DNA of 64,000 nt from Pseudoips prasinana (Eukaryota; Arthropoda; Insecta; Lepidoptera; Nolidae): contig OX621252.1 of NCBI GenBank assembly GCA_951640165.1, positions 22,217,934-22,281,933 of the forward strand, given 5' to 3'. The notes beneath the pieces were generated by a model, which did not search any database, had not been told where the DNA came from, and saw only the letters and a list, made by a program, of their open reading frames with translations. The translations under genes were made by a program, and so were the position numbers. This document shows positions 51,212-62,449 of the stretch, in pieces. Within the stretch, counting starts at the first letter, position 1; each line of letters opens with the position of its first letter.

Positions 51212-51450
51212 ATTATCATCATCATCATATCAGCTGGAAGACGTCCACAGCTGGACAAAGGCGTCCCCCAAATATCTTCACAACTGCCAATCTTACGCTG
51301 CACGCATCCAACGGCATCCCGCGACCCATATAAGATCGTCGGTCCACCTTGCGTGGCCACGCTGCGTCTTCCGGTTCGTGGTCGCCATTCGAGAACCTTT
51401 CTGCCCCAGCGACCGTCAGTTCTACGACCTATGTGCCCCGCCCATTACCC
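51212..51450 (-). mobile_element. RTE-like retroelement 3' end (longest copy)
   Basis: (ATC)n, tatcagctggaagacgtcca, acaactgccaatcttacgct, gcgacccatataagatcgtc, ggccacgctgcgtcttccgg, cgccattcgagaacctttct. The minus strand retains the W-R-QRKIGS-LW-like decayed C terminus. Confidence 0.6.
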
Positions 51451-51474
51451 CATCTGTTTGGCAATTCTTCAATA

Positions 51475-51575
51475 TACATACATAGACTCACGCCTGTTTC
51501 CCAGAGGGGTAGCCAGAGACAACGGATCTTCATTTGTCACGATCTTTGCACACGTCTTTTGCCTCGATTACTGTC
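51475..51575 (+). repeat. Dispersed repeat, copy 2 of the 1005 family
   Basis: actcacgcctgtttcccaga, ggggtagccagagacaacgg, catttgtcacgatctttgca. Confidence 0.5.
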
Positions 51576-51716
51576 AAAATATAGTTATTGTTACTTCACT
51601 ACAGTTCATAGACAAATTATCTCATGCATATTTGTATGTACCTACATGAGTAGAATAAACATGTAGTACTTTATTGTGTGCATCATCATATCATAGTTTT
51701 TCAGCGGAAGCCAAAA

Positions 51717-51750
51717 TAATCTATTTTATATGCTTATAAAATAGATTATT
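51717..51750. repeat. Short perfect hairpin
   Basis: taatctattttat pairs with ataaaatagatta around atgctta. Confidence 0.7.
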
Positions 51751-51829
51751 ACCCAAAACACACAACCTACACTGAAAGCGGCCTGGCAGGCTACTAGACA
51801 ACTGATAAACATACTTACATATATATATT

Positions 51830-51998
51830 TTTATTAAAGACAACGCCCGCACAAGGTAATCTAATCCCTGTGTCGCACAAATAACATCCAGACTCAGAAC
51901 AACTATTCATGGGTCACACAAATAGTGGTCCGGCGCGGGACTCGAACCCGCACACGAAGCGGCGAGGCGATTGTCTTAGCCGCTGAGCAACACGTGCA
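51830..51998 (-). mobile_element. tRNA-derived SINE, family C
   Basis: aaagacaacgcccgcacaag, catccagactcagaacaact, gcgggactcgaacccgcaca, agccgctgagcaacacg. An internal deletion removes the tactttacaaacatataat part. Confidence 0.7.
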
Positions 51999-52011
51999 GT
52001 CATAGTCATAT

Positions 52012-52150
52012 TTCTAAATACATACATATTATAAACACACAAAACAAATATTGTGCTCATCTAACAAAGATTTGTCTGAGTGGGAAGCGAACCCACGACC
52101 TCTGGCTTAGCAATCAGAGTCAATAATTACTAAACTAAAAGGCCAATCAA
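52012..52150 (-). mobile_element. SINE A variant, 5' half (reverse)
   Basis: atttgtctgagtgggaagcg, aacccacgacctctggctta, gcaatcagagtcaataatta, ctaaactaaaaggccaatc matches the reverse of the 46210 variant head. Confidence 0.55.
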
Positions 52151-52449
52151 CTGTGTATGATGCCTTGCGTTACGTTATTGTAATTTCCATAAGGATAATA
52201 TTTTATGGAAATATAATACAGCTCATGTTAATAGGTCACAACTTTTCTTCTTCTTCTTAGCGTGCCGATAGCAAACTAATTAATTGGGGTATTTCTAAGA
52301 TCCTACCAGGAACATGTGGCAGTCTTTATTTGTGAACGAATTTTTAAAATCAGTTTATTAATTTTGATTCAATCCATTTTGTTTGTAATGGATGAAATAA
52401 AAAACCGCATGAAATTTATCCATCCATTTGACAGACACGAGCCCCAGAA

Positions 52450-52830
52450 AGACACACAGACATAAGTATCAAACTAATAAAACCTCTATTTTGTGTCGGG
52501 GGCAAAAAAACAACAATTTGCTCCGAAATGCGAGCTACTCAATAAAAATCGTATAAACGAGGTGATGCATAAAATCGCTTGTTTAGCCCCCCGGCTCAGG
52601 GATGATCCGCGATCTTACCCCATATTAACGCCCCCGGCTATGAGACCTATAAATAAAAAATACTTATTACAATCGGGGAGCAACCGGATGTATATGATTC
52701 ATTTTTTATTTGAAGGGATGTTTTTGAGAGGAGATAAATGGGCACATAACATTTTGTATATCGAATATTTAACCGACTATAGGAAAAGGAAGAGAATTAC
52801 AATTAGACTTGTTATGCAATTTCTTTAGTG
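52450..52830 (+). other. Unique block with 111-codon open frame, uncertain
   Basis: The frame 52493-52828 begins with GTG, not ATG (its first residue would be Val unless spliced in). It has a Lys/Gln/Pro-rich first half and a hydrophobic second half; no domain was recognised. The nucleotide block (cccccggctcagggatgatc) is GC-richer than its neighbours and not repeated in the window. An exon or a conserved noncoding element are both possible. Confidence 0.2.
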
Positions 52831-52902
52831 TTTATTGTTTAAATATCTTTATTATCACTTTAAACAAGTTGTTACTTAACTTAGGTAATAAGATCTGTAC
52901 AT

Positions 52903-53190
52903 ATAATAAAATCGTAGGAAAGTTAAAACTGTACATTGAATATTTTTTTTTAAAGTATACTTGTGGATATCGAAGCCAAAAATATAGTTTTTAGAATTTT
53001 TGTCTGTTTATCTGTATGTAAGTCCGGGCTAAACTCAAAAAGTACTGAATGGATTTAATTAAAATTTTGCATGAATATTACTAAGAGGTCGGGTCAACAT
53101 ATAGGCTACATATTATCACGCTATCATCTATGGGATGGGCTGGGATAATTTATAAAGTTTAACGCGGGTAAAACCGCGGGGCACAGCTAG
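52903..53190 (+). mobile_element. Helitron-like element (long form)
   Basis: ataataaaatcgtaggaaag start, tatcgaagccaaaaatatag, GCGGGTAAAACCGC hairpin and GGGGCACAGCTAG end before T; 288 bp. Confidence 0.7.
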
Positions 53191-53323
53191 TTATTCATAT
53201 ACAAAACCCTACAATTTCCACTAGATACAGGTTGATTTAAAATGTTATAAACTGGCGACCCGCCCCGCTAAGATAGATACATAGTAGGAAGATATGTATT
53301 TCTAACCAAAAACGGTTATTATG

Positions 53324-53490
53324 ACCGGCCAGTCGGCGTGGTTGGTAAATGCCTGCCTTTCACGCCGCATGTCGTGGGTTCGATTGCCAGCCAGGACAGA
53401 TATTTGTGTGCATGAACATGTCTGTCTGTCTTGTGTCTGGGCGTAATTATCTATATAAGTATGTATTTACAAAAGAAAAGGAATATATTT
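53324..53490 (+). mobile_element. SINE family A, 5' part
   Basis: gaccggccagtcggcgtggt, gggttcgattgccagccagg, body to gtatgtatttacaaaagaaa. 3' module missing. Confidence 0.7.
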
Positions 53491-53494
53491 TATT

Positions 53495-53900
53495 GAGTCT
53501 TGATGTATTTTGTGTCCGTCAATTTCTTTTAAAGTACCTACCCCGCGACACAGGTCTCATTTTACCTAGTTTAATTTACATATTTATTTGTATTATACAT
53601 AGTTTACACATAGAGGTACCAGTTTTATAGTAGATATTCCACCGGAAGGATTCTCACATATAATGTGCCACAATGTGTATCCTGTTCTACTATTTAGTTC
53701 GTATAGCATAAAATCGAAGGCATTTGTTTCTATTCCCAACTGCAGCTATCTACTTATCCCCAACTTTGATAAGTTTACTCAAGTGTTTAACTCTTTGGAA
53801 AGAACCTTATTCTAACAATGAAGCAACACAATCCTCACGTACAATTCTAATTTATTGCTATATTTAAGTTCCATCTGTGCACGAATTCATTAATTTACGA
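53495..53900. other. Unique DNA, nothing recognised
   Basis: No frame or repeat supported. Confidence 0.3.
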
Positions 53901-53904
53901 AACT

Positions 53905-54617
53905 TGTAAGTCGGTGAGGCCTTAAGCGGCGAATCTACAATTTATGTAAAACGGTTCCGCCAATGTGCAAACATAGTTCGTAGGTAATACCTACTCGGTA
54001 ACTGCTACTAAGTAGATTAAGTATGTAACTATGTACTTACTTTTGGTAACAATGTGGTATGGTAGCAGCGGCGAAGGCTGATATATTTAATACGTGAATC
54101 CAATTCAGAGGCTTGGTATTAGCCGATAATGTTTAATTATACATATAAGGAGCATCAATTCACTTGTAACTCGATTAACCAAAGAACGCACAATTTAAGT
54201 AAAACGGGTCCGCCAATGTGCAATTATAGTTCATAAGTACCTAATGCCTACATGGTAACTGCCACTGAGAAGATTAAGTATGTAATTATGTACTTACTTT
54301 TGGTTATCTCTGAAGAGAGGCTTGATATTTACTGATACAGTTTAAAAAAGGATACTAATTTACTTACAAGTTGGTGAGGCTTTATGCGGTGATTCTACAA
54401 ATTATGTAAAACGGTTCCGCCAATGTGCACACATAGTTCGTGGGTAATACCTACTCGGTAACTGCTACTAAGTAGATTAAGTATGTAACTATGTACTTAC
54501 TTTTGGTAACATTTTGGTATGGTAGCAGTGGCGAAGACTGATATATTTAATACGTGAATCCAATTCTGCATTGGATTCACGTATTAAATATATCAGTCTT
54601 CGCCACTGCTACCATAC
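53905..54617. repeat. Three-copy tandem array ending in a perfect palindrome
   Basis: The block tgtaaaacggttccgccaat recurs at about 53945, 54197 and 54405, each followed by tactcggtaactgctactaa-type, gattaagtatgtaactatgt and acttacttttggt. Unit spacing is 253 and 207 bp. The third copy ends in a perfect inverted repeat, 54517-54564 with 54570-54617, 5-base loop. Confidence 0.85.
54517..54617. repeat. Perfect hairpin with 48-bp arms
   Basis: gtatggtagcagtggcgaag...tacgtgaatccaat is followed by tctgc and its exact complement. The left arm also exists, slightly diverged, in repeat unit 1 at about 54058-54106, but there without the mirror arm. Confidence 0.9.
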
Positions 54618-54975
54618 GAAATTGTTTGATATGTACTGATAAGGTTAATATAAGGACACTTTTTCGCCCACTATTTATATGACAAGGTGTATATTATATG
54701 CAAATCCTAAAGACGTGGTAGTAAGTAATCATAGATTGCAGAGCGATGTAAAAGAATAGTATGGTCGATGATGGTTTCGCATGTTACATAAAAGGTTAGG
54801 TAAACGTTTCAACTTCATAGAAAATCAACTAAAGAATAGTACATATCTCTTAACACACCTCTTGCTAGCGATAGTGCTTCAGTACCTACCTGTTTAAATA
54901 CCTCACCTGTTCGTATAAATCTTGCACTATCTATTTGAGTAACAGCACCAAACTATATCTATACATATATATAGG

Positions 54976-55449
54976 TAATAAAATCGTAGGAAAGTCAAAA
55001 CTGTACATTGAATATTTTTTTAAAGGATACTTGGGGTGTGATCCACGATCGATATCAAAGCTAAAAATATAGTTTTTAGAATTTTTGTCTGTTTGTCTTT
55101 ATATATTTAAAGTTAAAAAGTACTATATGGATTTACTTCAGTTTTTGCATGAATATTACTAAGAGGTCAGTTCAAAATATAGGATACATATTATCACGCT
55201 ATCACCTGCGGGGGAGGACTTGTGATAATTTACAATACAATAGTACACTCACAACTACCGCGTTTTCCATCTTACTTTTCCTTGTCCACCCAACGGTAGT
55301 CTGGAAGAGATTGCTAAGATCGATAAGACCGCCGATTGTACCTGTATTTTCTTATATGTATTATATTCTTATATGTATTATATGTATTATATTGTTTTCT
55401 GGTGCAATAATGTGTACTCTATCTATCTAAAACCGCAGGGCACAGCTAG
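54976..55449 (+). mobile_element. Helitron-like element with internal insertion
   Basis: gtaataaaatcgtaggaaag to ttgtgataatttacaa (55233), interrupted, then aaaccgcagggcacag and CTAG end. The hairpin gcgggtaaaaccgc is split by the insertion. Confidence 0.65.
55233..55428 (+). mobile_element. Non-LTR 3' end inserted into a Helitron-like copy
   Basis: ccaacggtagtctggaagag, ttgctaagatcgataagacc, gccgattgtacc, gtgcaataatgtgtact match the 29265 family. The tail is a (tatgtatta)n-like run. Confidence 0.55.
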
Positions 55450-55639
55450 TAAAACAATATATGTCCAAAACATCTAATATACCTAATACGTCCAATTTCT
55501 AATCAACTTCACATCCTAATAGGTACAGCTAGGAAAATCGTTGATACAAACAGCGTTACAACAGCGAATTAATTCCCGTTCCCACCGGCCATAAATAAAG
55601 GCCTCGGCAGAACAAACAGACGGAAAGTGCGCAAACAAC

Positions 55640-55740
55640 ATAAAGCACGAATGATTGCAATTAAAAACGCATTGCGGGTCACGTGACCTGACGCGGCGGC
55701 CATCTTGTAACACAACGCTTTGACCGTTAATTATGAATTA
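55640..55740. promoter_or_regulatory. Candidate promoter motifs: CACGTG and GGCCATCTTG
   Basis: gcgggtcacgtgacctgacg and cggcggccatcttgtaacac lie next to each other: an E-box followed by a YY1/Pho-type element of the kind found just downstream of TATA-less start sites. No transcript evidence. Confidence 0.35.
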
Positions 55741-55924
55741 GTCAAGGTATTTTGTAGAAGGATGTGTTTTGGTATAATTTAATTCAATCAGGTTAAATAT
55801 CATAAGGAATAATTGTTAAAGAATTATTTAGGGTTAAGTAGATTATGTTGGGATCAAATTGGGTTCGATTGAAGAAATTGTTTTGATGATGGTAAGTAGG
55901 TACCTATGGGGTATACTTAATAAA

Positions 55925-56050
55925 TAGAATGAATAAAAACTGTTTTTAGTCACATAGACTTTAGAAAAGCGCTTGTAAATAGACACAACATGAAAAATAA
56001 TTGTAGTATTACAAATTAATTTTAGATACAAATAGATTTTTAGATCATGA
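55925..56050 (+). repeat. Dispersed repeat E, fragment
   Basis: aaaaactgtttttagtcaca, tagactttagaaaagcgctt, gtaaatagacacaacatg follow the 28118 copy at lower similarity. Confidence 0.5.
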
Positions 56051-56647
56051 CTTATGTTTGATTATACGGAATCAATTTAATTGTGTATGGTGGTGATCGG
56101 AATCAGTTTGGATACGTATTTAACCTCGAAACCAAGAAGCTAATTTGTAATTTTTGGTAATCTGCTTACTTAATGCTGCCATCCCTTTGATTCTTGGATG
56201 GTTGGATGTTCATTGTTCTGTCTATCTCTCCTTTAGGTCATATTGATGATCCAATAGATCAATTGCTTTCGTAAGTCACAGAATTTCACTAGTACTAAAG
56301 CTAAGACAGAGAATAGATTTTCATCAATTCCTCAGAGCTACATTGACCGACATTTTCGATCATCATGATAAATTGCTGCACATATCATCATAACTACGAA
56401 CGTTGGCCAACCAAACTCTAAAGATAGGATGGCAAAAAATTAAAACAAGACCGTATTGGGATTTGCCTGCAGTGTTGGCCAAGCGGATAAATAAATAACG
56501 ACGGAGTGATGCCGAATGCATGATATCGACTAGTCACGTAAGGGCCTATAGCCTATTTGTTCCGATTTTTTTGACCTGGATGTTGACCTAGTATCGAATA
56601 AGCTATTTTTTCGTCTGTGTCAGAAGTAAGGTAAGTAAGTATTTCTG

Positions 56648-56842
56648 TAGGTTCTTGTGTGGCGACCACGAACCGGAAGACGCAGCGTGGGCAGGCCCCC
56701 TACAAGATGGACCGATGATCTTGTGCGGGTCGCTGGAAACTGCTGGATGGGAATAGCGCAAGACCGGCAGTTGTGGAGATCTTTGGGAGGCCTTTGTCCA
56801 GCAGTGGACGTCTTTCGGCTGATATGATGATGATGATGAAGT
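56648..56842 (+). pseudogene. RTE-like ORF C terminus and 3' tail
   Basis: gaccacgaaccggaagacgc, gatcttgtgcgggtcgctgg, caagaccggcagttgtggag, aggcctttgtccagcagtgg, then (GAT)n. It encodes V-AGN-W-(A)QDRQLW-type residues with one in-frame shortening (ttgggagg in place of ttgggggagg), so it is broken. Confidence 0.65.
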
Positions 56843-56869
56843 ATTTCTGACATAGTGAATTGTTATGAG

Positions 56870-57085
56870 GGCGGCGAATATCAAAATATCACCCTAACTC
56901 GTCTCGTAGGGGGTTAAGAAGTTGTTCAGGGGGAATAGCTACGAGAAGAAGGGCAGCAGCGTCTCCAACATACTGCGATCGTCAACCTGTCTGCCAAGCG
57001 TTGCGATTATGGTATATCACCAAGATGATTCTTGGGGAGGCTCTTGTTCATCAGTGGACTTCTTTTGGCTGTTATGATGATAAAT
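56870..57085 (+). repeat. Dispersed repeat family D
   Basis: gaagggcagcagcgtctcca, catactgcgatcgtcaacct, gtctgccaagcgttgcgatt, ggggaggctcttgttcatca, gtggacttc. Confidence 0.55.
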
Positions 57086-57089
57086 GGAA

Positions 57090-57860
57090 AGATGTAGGTA
57101 CGGTGCTTTATCTGCAAGTCCTCTAATAGTAGGAAGGTAAAAACTCCTTCGAAATGCATCATGGAAGCAACTAGACTTCGTTACCGAGTCTAGCAGCCGA
57201 TATACGATTGTCTAATCCTGTCGACACGCTGTATCAATTAAAACAGGACACTGTAGTGAGTATGCACATAAAACTTATATCAACAGAACTGAGGCTTACC
57301 TACTGTTCTTTCTAACCAAAGGTTGATACGGTCTTAAGTAGGAAACGCCTCCTGGCTAACTGTAATCTTTATATTAAAAAATAAAGTAGCCGATATGAAT
57401 GATCCCCTAACATCTTGGGAAAACTTAAAAGTACTTACGTGCCTAAGAAGGTCACTGCAATAAAGGAAGAAGTTCTCAATTCGACAGTGATATTTGATTC
57501 GTTGTAACTGTCTCCATTCCGGAATAACAGAAAATCTAATAATACATCTGATAAGTTATTTATGAAGAATATTAAACTTGTTTTATATTGTACCTCTGTA
57601 ATTTTTAATTTTGTGATTTCTTCTTTTATCCGAAAGGTTATTTTCCCGAAACATTCCCCGGTAAATTAAGGAAATAATCCTCTAAGGAAATTAAAAAAAA
57701 AGGTGAAGTTGTTATGTTTTAATCAACTTGAATACATTTATTCTAAATTCGAATGTATGTTTTTTCTTGGACATTTATTCGCAATTTTTCCGATGTTTGT
57801 GAACCAATTTCATTGAATTGAGTAGACTTTCGGATATTCGGATGTTAGTCGAATTTTAAT
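57090..57860. other. Unique DNA, nothing recognised
   Basis: No frame or repeat supported. Confidence 0.3.
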
Positions 57861-57864
57861 GTTG

Positions 57865-58033
57865 TCACACTAATATTGTAAAGGCGAAAGTTTGTGAGTG
57901 TGTATGTTTGTTACTCTTTCACGCATAAACTACCGGACGGATGAAACTTTGTAGTAATATATCTAGATTATACTTATATCCGAATAACACATAGGCTATT
58001 ATTTATAAAGTTTAACGCGGGTAAAACCGCTAG
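57865..58033 (+). mobile_element. Short Helitron-like element, damaged end
   Basis: TCACACTAATATTGTAAAGG start, gttactctttcacgcataaa, gcgggtaaaaccgcTAG: the ggggcacag part is deleted. Confidence 0.6.
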
Positions 58034-58660
58034 GCAGTGATTTATGTAGAAAACTTGAAATCCGTTCTATATTTCTAACAATAGTAATGAATAGTCCTAT
58101 GTAGCACAGTCATGAATTATGCTTAACTTAAAAATTTATATGTAGTAATAAAATTGCAAAATATTGCTCTTCCCCCTCCTTGTCGGCCCGCAAACTTAAT
58201 TGTAACGTTCTGATAAAACGCACGCAGCCTAAGTAAATATAGAAACTTAAATGCATCTGCCGACAGCCCCTCGTAATCTCCAAAGTACAGATACTATGAC
58301 AAAATCATTCTTGATAAACGCAACGTTTCATTTGTTATATTCAATGTTCTGTGCAAATAGGCCCTAATGTTACCTTACAATATTTTGTGATTGAACAGGA
58401 AATAATGCTTAAACAGCAACGAGAATAAGTAGTAACTTATCCCCGACTTAATTTAAGTATTTATAAACGATACCATAGACTTTAATGAACGCATAATTAC
58501 AATTATATGATCTTATCTATGATTAATAGGATTGTCAAATTCAATTAGGTACTGCAAAAAATATGTACTGCATTGTGAGCTGTGTGCAAGTGCTGAATAA
58601 ATTTCATTATTTCAAATTAATTTATTCATGTGGGAATAGGTACTACCTTTTATTTTGATA

Positions 58661-58842
58661 CTAGCTGTGCCCGGCGATTTTACTCGCATTAAACTGTGTA
58701 AATTATAGCCCTATGTGTAAATCCAGGGTGTCAGCTAACTCCATAACAATTTTTTTTACAATCGCTGCAGTCGTTTAGCCGTGAAGAAGTAACAAACATA
58801 CACACTCACAAACTTTCGCCTTTATAATATTAGTAGGTAGGA
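58661..58842 (-). mobile_element. Short Helitron-like element
   Basis: ctagctgtgcccggcgattt, tccagggtgtcagctaactc, cacaaactttcgcctttata, atattagtagg; minus-strand copy flanked by A and T. Confidence 0.65.
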
Positions 58843-59332
58843 TTAGTAGGACCAAATAAAAGGTAATAATGGCTTCATTATTTATACACATCTAGGTCAA
58901 ATTTTTTTTATAACTTGTATTGTGTGTGACTCTATAATACACTAGACACTCGTATGATTTGTTAGTCCTTCCATAAACTGGCGAACTGTCAGTTTGACAT
59001 TAACTGATTATTGAGAGGGAAAATGAACACAAATTACGGTCTGATGAAATCCACTTTACGTAAGTAGAAATATATTTCATCATTCGCTATTTGCACTGCT
59101 ATTACAGAGATATGCCATTTAAATGTTGAAGCAGTTATTTTTTTTACTGATAGCGAAATATGAGTAGGTATACGACCTTCTTGTTGTTAGGTAGATTTCT
59201 ACTTGGGTAATATAAAAACATAGATTTAAAGTGCAAGCTTACTTAATTTAGATTTCAAATTGGTACATAGGTACTAAAATTAAATAGCAAAAACAGAGGT
59301 AACAATAATATACTGGATAATATTATTTATTT

Positions 59333-59418
59333 ACACATACACACACGCACGCACACACACGCACACACACACACCCACACACACACCCACACACACACTC
59401 ACACAAACACACACACAT
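59333..59418. repeat. (CA)n microsatellite, imperfect
   Basis: About 85 bp of CA repeats with scattered G, T and C substitutions. Confidence 0.95.
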
Positions 59419-59837
59419 CATTCACTATAATATTTTGTTGTTCCTGTATTACCTTTTAAAATGATTAATTTCATTGATTAATTCTTCATTTTAATTTTAA
59501 ACGTATAAGGGACATAAAATTAAAAAGAATAAATAATTAAACTATAATCTATAAACATAATTTACAACATAGTAAGAACCAACTAACTTGAGATGCTTTT
59601 GTTATTTTATCGCGACACAGGCTTGAACAAGTCATAAGTTGTATTGTAATTTCACTGTAACTAGTTCGGCTAATTAAGGAATATTGTAGGTAAACAATGG
59701 CAAAATGCCAATCGCGTCATTAGCTATAGCTCAATTGGGAGGAGGAAGAATAACATGTGTGTCGAATCGTCATAAGCTAGAGTAACTACCTCCCATCATG
59801 CTTGTTGACTGACTGAGTACTACAGAACAAGTTAAAG

Positions 59838-59945
59838 CATAAGACTAATATAAGAGAGGTAGGTTCATTCGCTCAAAGAGCAGCCCGACTGGGGATGTAC
59901 CTCCATCTTACAGAGGATATTCCTTAATAATAACATTAAGTAAAG
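59838..59945 (-). repeat. Dispersed repeat G (inverted mate)
   Basis: ataagagaggtaggttcatt, cgctcaaagagcagcccgac, tggggatgtacctccatctt complements the 49660 copy. Confidence 0.55.
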
Positions 59946-60011
59946 TCTCCAGAGTTAATCGCGGGAGAGGGGGAGGATTAGCGATAGAGTGATTTTGGGA
60001 TTGTACCGTAA

Positions 60012-60275
60012 AAAAAAATTTCGCAGTACCAGCCCGAAGTCTGGGAGTTGGCGGTATTACACCCCCGTGCCTCGGAGAGCACGTAAAGCCGTCGGTCCTG
60101 TACCTACCAGACCTCTTTCCGGCCGTGTCGCTAGCCGCCCCATCGGATCATGAGAGTATTGGAATAGAAAGTGCCCCGGTGTTTGCGCACACACTTGTGA
60201 ACTATAATATGTCCTGCGCAATTGGCTAGTTTCCATTGAGACTGGCCGCCGTGGCCAAAATTCGGAGGACATTAT
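60012..60275 (+). mobile_element. SINE family E, headless copy
   Basis: ttcgcagtaccagcccgaag, tctgggagttggcggtatta, agagcacgtaaagccgtcgg, catcggatcatgagagtatt, gactggccgccgtggccaaa. The tRNA-like head is missing. Confidence 0.6.
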
Positions 60276-60439
60276 TTACTTGGGCAGATGCATCAATTAC
60301 AAAAAATACACGCTATTTATGTTACACGCTGCATAAGTGCCCATACGAAATTGGATACCTATCCACCCCATGTCACTTCCCTGATTTGACCAATCCTCGG
60401 ATTATCTTTCTTCCCGAACGCTGCCCCGTAGTTTGTTAT

Positions 60440-60520
60440 ATTCTCTTTGCGCTTCCCTAGTAAAATGGCGGGAAATATTAGACAAGATTTAAGATGGCGG
60501 CCTTCTGTCATTAACTATTA
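60440..60520. promoter_or_regulatory. Candidate promoter motifs (AAGATGGCGGCC)
   Basis: agtaaaatggcgggaaatat (an E2F-like ggcgggaaat core) is followed 30 bp on by aagatggcggcc (60491-60502), a full match to the YY1 consensus. Confidence 0.35.
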
Positions 60521-61910
60521 TCTATTCGTTGGTTTGTTTATATGTAACAAATTGACTATAAACTGGCAGTGTAGTTAATCTGGGTCCTGGTTCAGACCAA
60601 AAATGGTTTAGGGACATTTCTAGCACGAAATAAGTTGTTTTTCGCGGTAATCTAGTGCCAGACCACGGCCTGCGTATAGACTCATATCATTCATTCACTT
60701 TGGCTGGTCTGCTGACGGCTCTAGATTATGAGAGTGAATAGGGAATATTAGAGCCTGTGCTGGCAAATATTGCTTGATAATATAACCCGTTTAGATTAAT
60801 CTCCGTTATGATCCGTAATGAATCTTCGTTATGAATGGCTGAAATTCAGCCGTAGTAATACGGTATGTTCTACTAGGTGTATAGGAAACAAAATTTATGT
60901 CGGATTTGACAGCACGTGTGGCAAAATAGTAAAGGTTAAGTTAAGGTAATATGTGTCCGTGAATTGCATGGTTTTAAACACAAAATATACAAGCTAAGGA
61001 CGTCGAAACCCACAGCTTTTTATCTCTTAAAAACATGCCGAATAGTCAAGTATGAACGAAGTAAAATATAAAGAATAGACAAGAAGAAAAACTGCTCTAA
61101 AAGTGTACCATTGATCTGTAATTATACACTCGATTTAAATTTAAAAATAGAACATGGTTTCGGCACATAGCGCCATCTGTCGATGAGTAGACACATTATA
61201 AATGTTAAGAGGTCATACATAAGATCATTGTTCATGTTAATACAAATATTTTACAACCAGATTACGTAAACCCTATACATACACGAATAATTATATTTTA
61301 CAGCTTTCAAAATCATGTTGAATATCCCCATTAAAGCGACAAAGCTCATGGTCGAATAACGGGCCGAAAAAAGTTGCGTACACATTCACCCGGGCTCTTG
61401 TCCACAATTCTATTTGCGAAAGCAATTTCGCGAAATGCCACAATTTATTTAAAAATTACGCCCTTGTTTGTGTGGGTAAATATTGACGTGTTTGGTTTAT
61501 GATAATGGCAACACTGCTCTCGCAGGTACCACAGGCTAGCGACATTATTATTTAACTGTACACATATTATTTAATATTTACCGTGCCAATGTAAAGTTTA
61601 CAATATAATATTTGTTAAGTATGCTCCTCTTTTGAAAGTTAGTGTTTGCTTCTTACATGTGGTTTTTAATCATAGGTAAATTTGACGACTAAACATAAAT
61701 AGGCGAGATTGAATTATTGTTAATCCATTGATTTTTGACTGCAACAGCCGGGGCATTATTTTTGTGTTTATATTTATTTTATGATTAAAGAGCTTTATGT
61801 AACTATAGCACACAGAGATTAATGAGCTAATAGCATAATAATATAATATATACTTAACTCTATAAATACACATTCGAAATGACTGACTACATACTTAATT
61901 AGATCTCAAG
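60521..61910. other. Unique DNA, one dense block
   Basis: 61340-61470 holds cacccgggctcttgtccaca and gcgaaagcaatttcgcgaaa, not repeated in the window. No frame was supported. Confidence 0.3.
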
Positions 61911-61912
61911 TG

Positions 61913-62180
61913 CGGAAGCGCTCATAGCCAGTTATCACTGGTGCTTAAGTGATAGGCCAGGTGAGGCATCTAGTCGTGCGGTCAGTCTATGGATGGGTGA
62001 CTACCAACGTGGATTAATTTATTAGAGTATCCGTGCGTTATAGGACACGTTACGCTGTTGGACCCGGTAGTAGGTAGGTAGGTACCTAATCGTTTGGCAA
62101 CAGTCGTTAAGCCATGTCAGACCTACTGGGCGGCTTCAACAACTCTGACACTAGGAAATCTACTGCCGTACGATAAAGTA
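61913..62180 (+). mobile_element. 5S rRNA-derived SINE (clearest promoter region)
   Basis: gcgctcatagccagttatca, agtgataggccaggtgaggc, then cggtcagtctatggatgggt and gac: the gatgggtgac C-box of 5S rRNA is kept. The body and end (ttaagccatgtcag, gggcggcttcaacaactctg) are as in other copies. Confidence 0.7.
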
Positions 62181-62246
62181 AATATACAATCTTCCAGATC
62201 TTCCAGCCAACCGATTAAATAAAAATAATAATATATTTTTTTTCAG

Positions 62247-62432
62247 CATTGTGGTGACGCTGTCTTGTGTGCAGTCGCCATAGTTGAGGGTGAGGCTTTA
62301 GGAGCGGGCATGACGCGGCAGAGAGTGAAATGTGATCCACGGACACGAAGCACACGCAGACTCCGAACATCTAATATGGGCCACACAAATAGCTGGCCTG
62401 TGTGGAGATCTAACACAAAACTAATAATCTAG
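62247..62432 (+). other. Candidate host exon after a strong splice acceptor
   Basis: A T-rich tract (atattttttttcag, ending 62246) is followed by a frame open for 61 codons to TAG at 62430: HCGDAVLCAVAIVEGEALGA, then basic residues. The last third overlaps decayed SINE C-like sequence (gggccacacaaatagctggc). In another frame a short exon (IVVTLSCVQSP) would stop at 62283. No family recognised. Confidence 0.25.
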
Positions 62433-62449
62433 TGCAGTCTAATAATAAT

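Noticed and set aside
51191..51666. 152- and 105-codon overlapping frames
   Set aside because: Cross the reverse RTE-like end and the 1005-family repeat; chance frames across two elements.
52493..52828. 111-codon frame as a protein gene
   Set aside because: Begins at GTG rather than ATG, no domain recognised, no splice or promoter context; kept only as an uncertain block.
59333..59418. Telomere-like or Z-DNA regulatory tract
   Set aside because: It is an ordinary imperfect CA microsatellite; insect telomeric TTAGG repeats were not seen.
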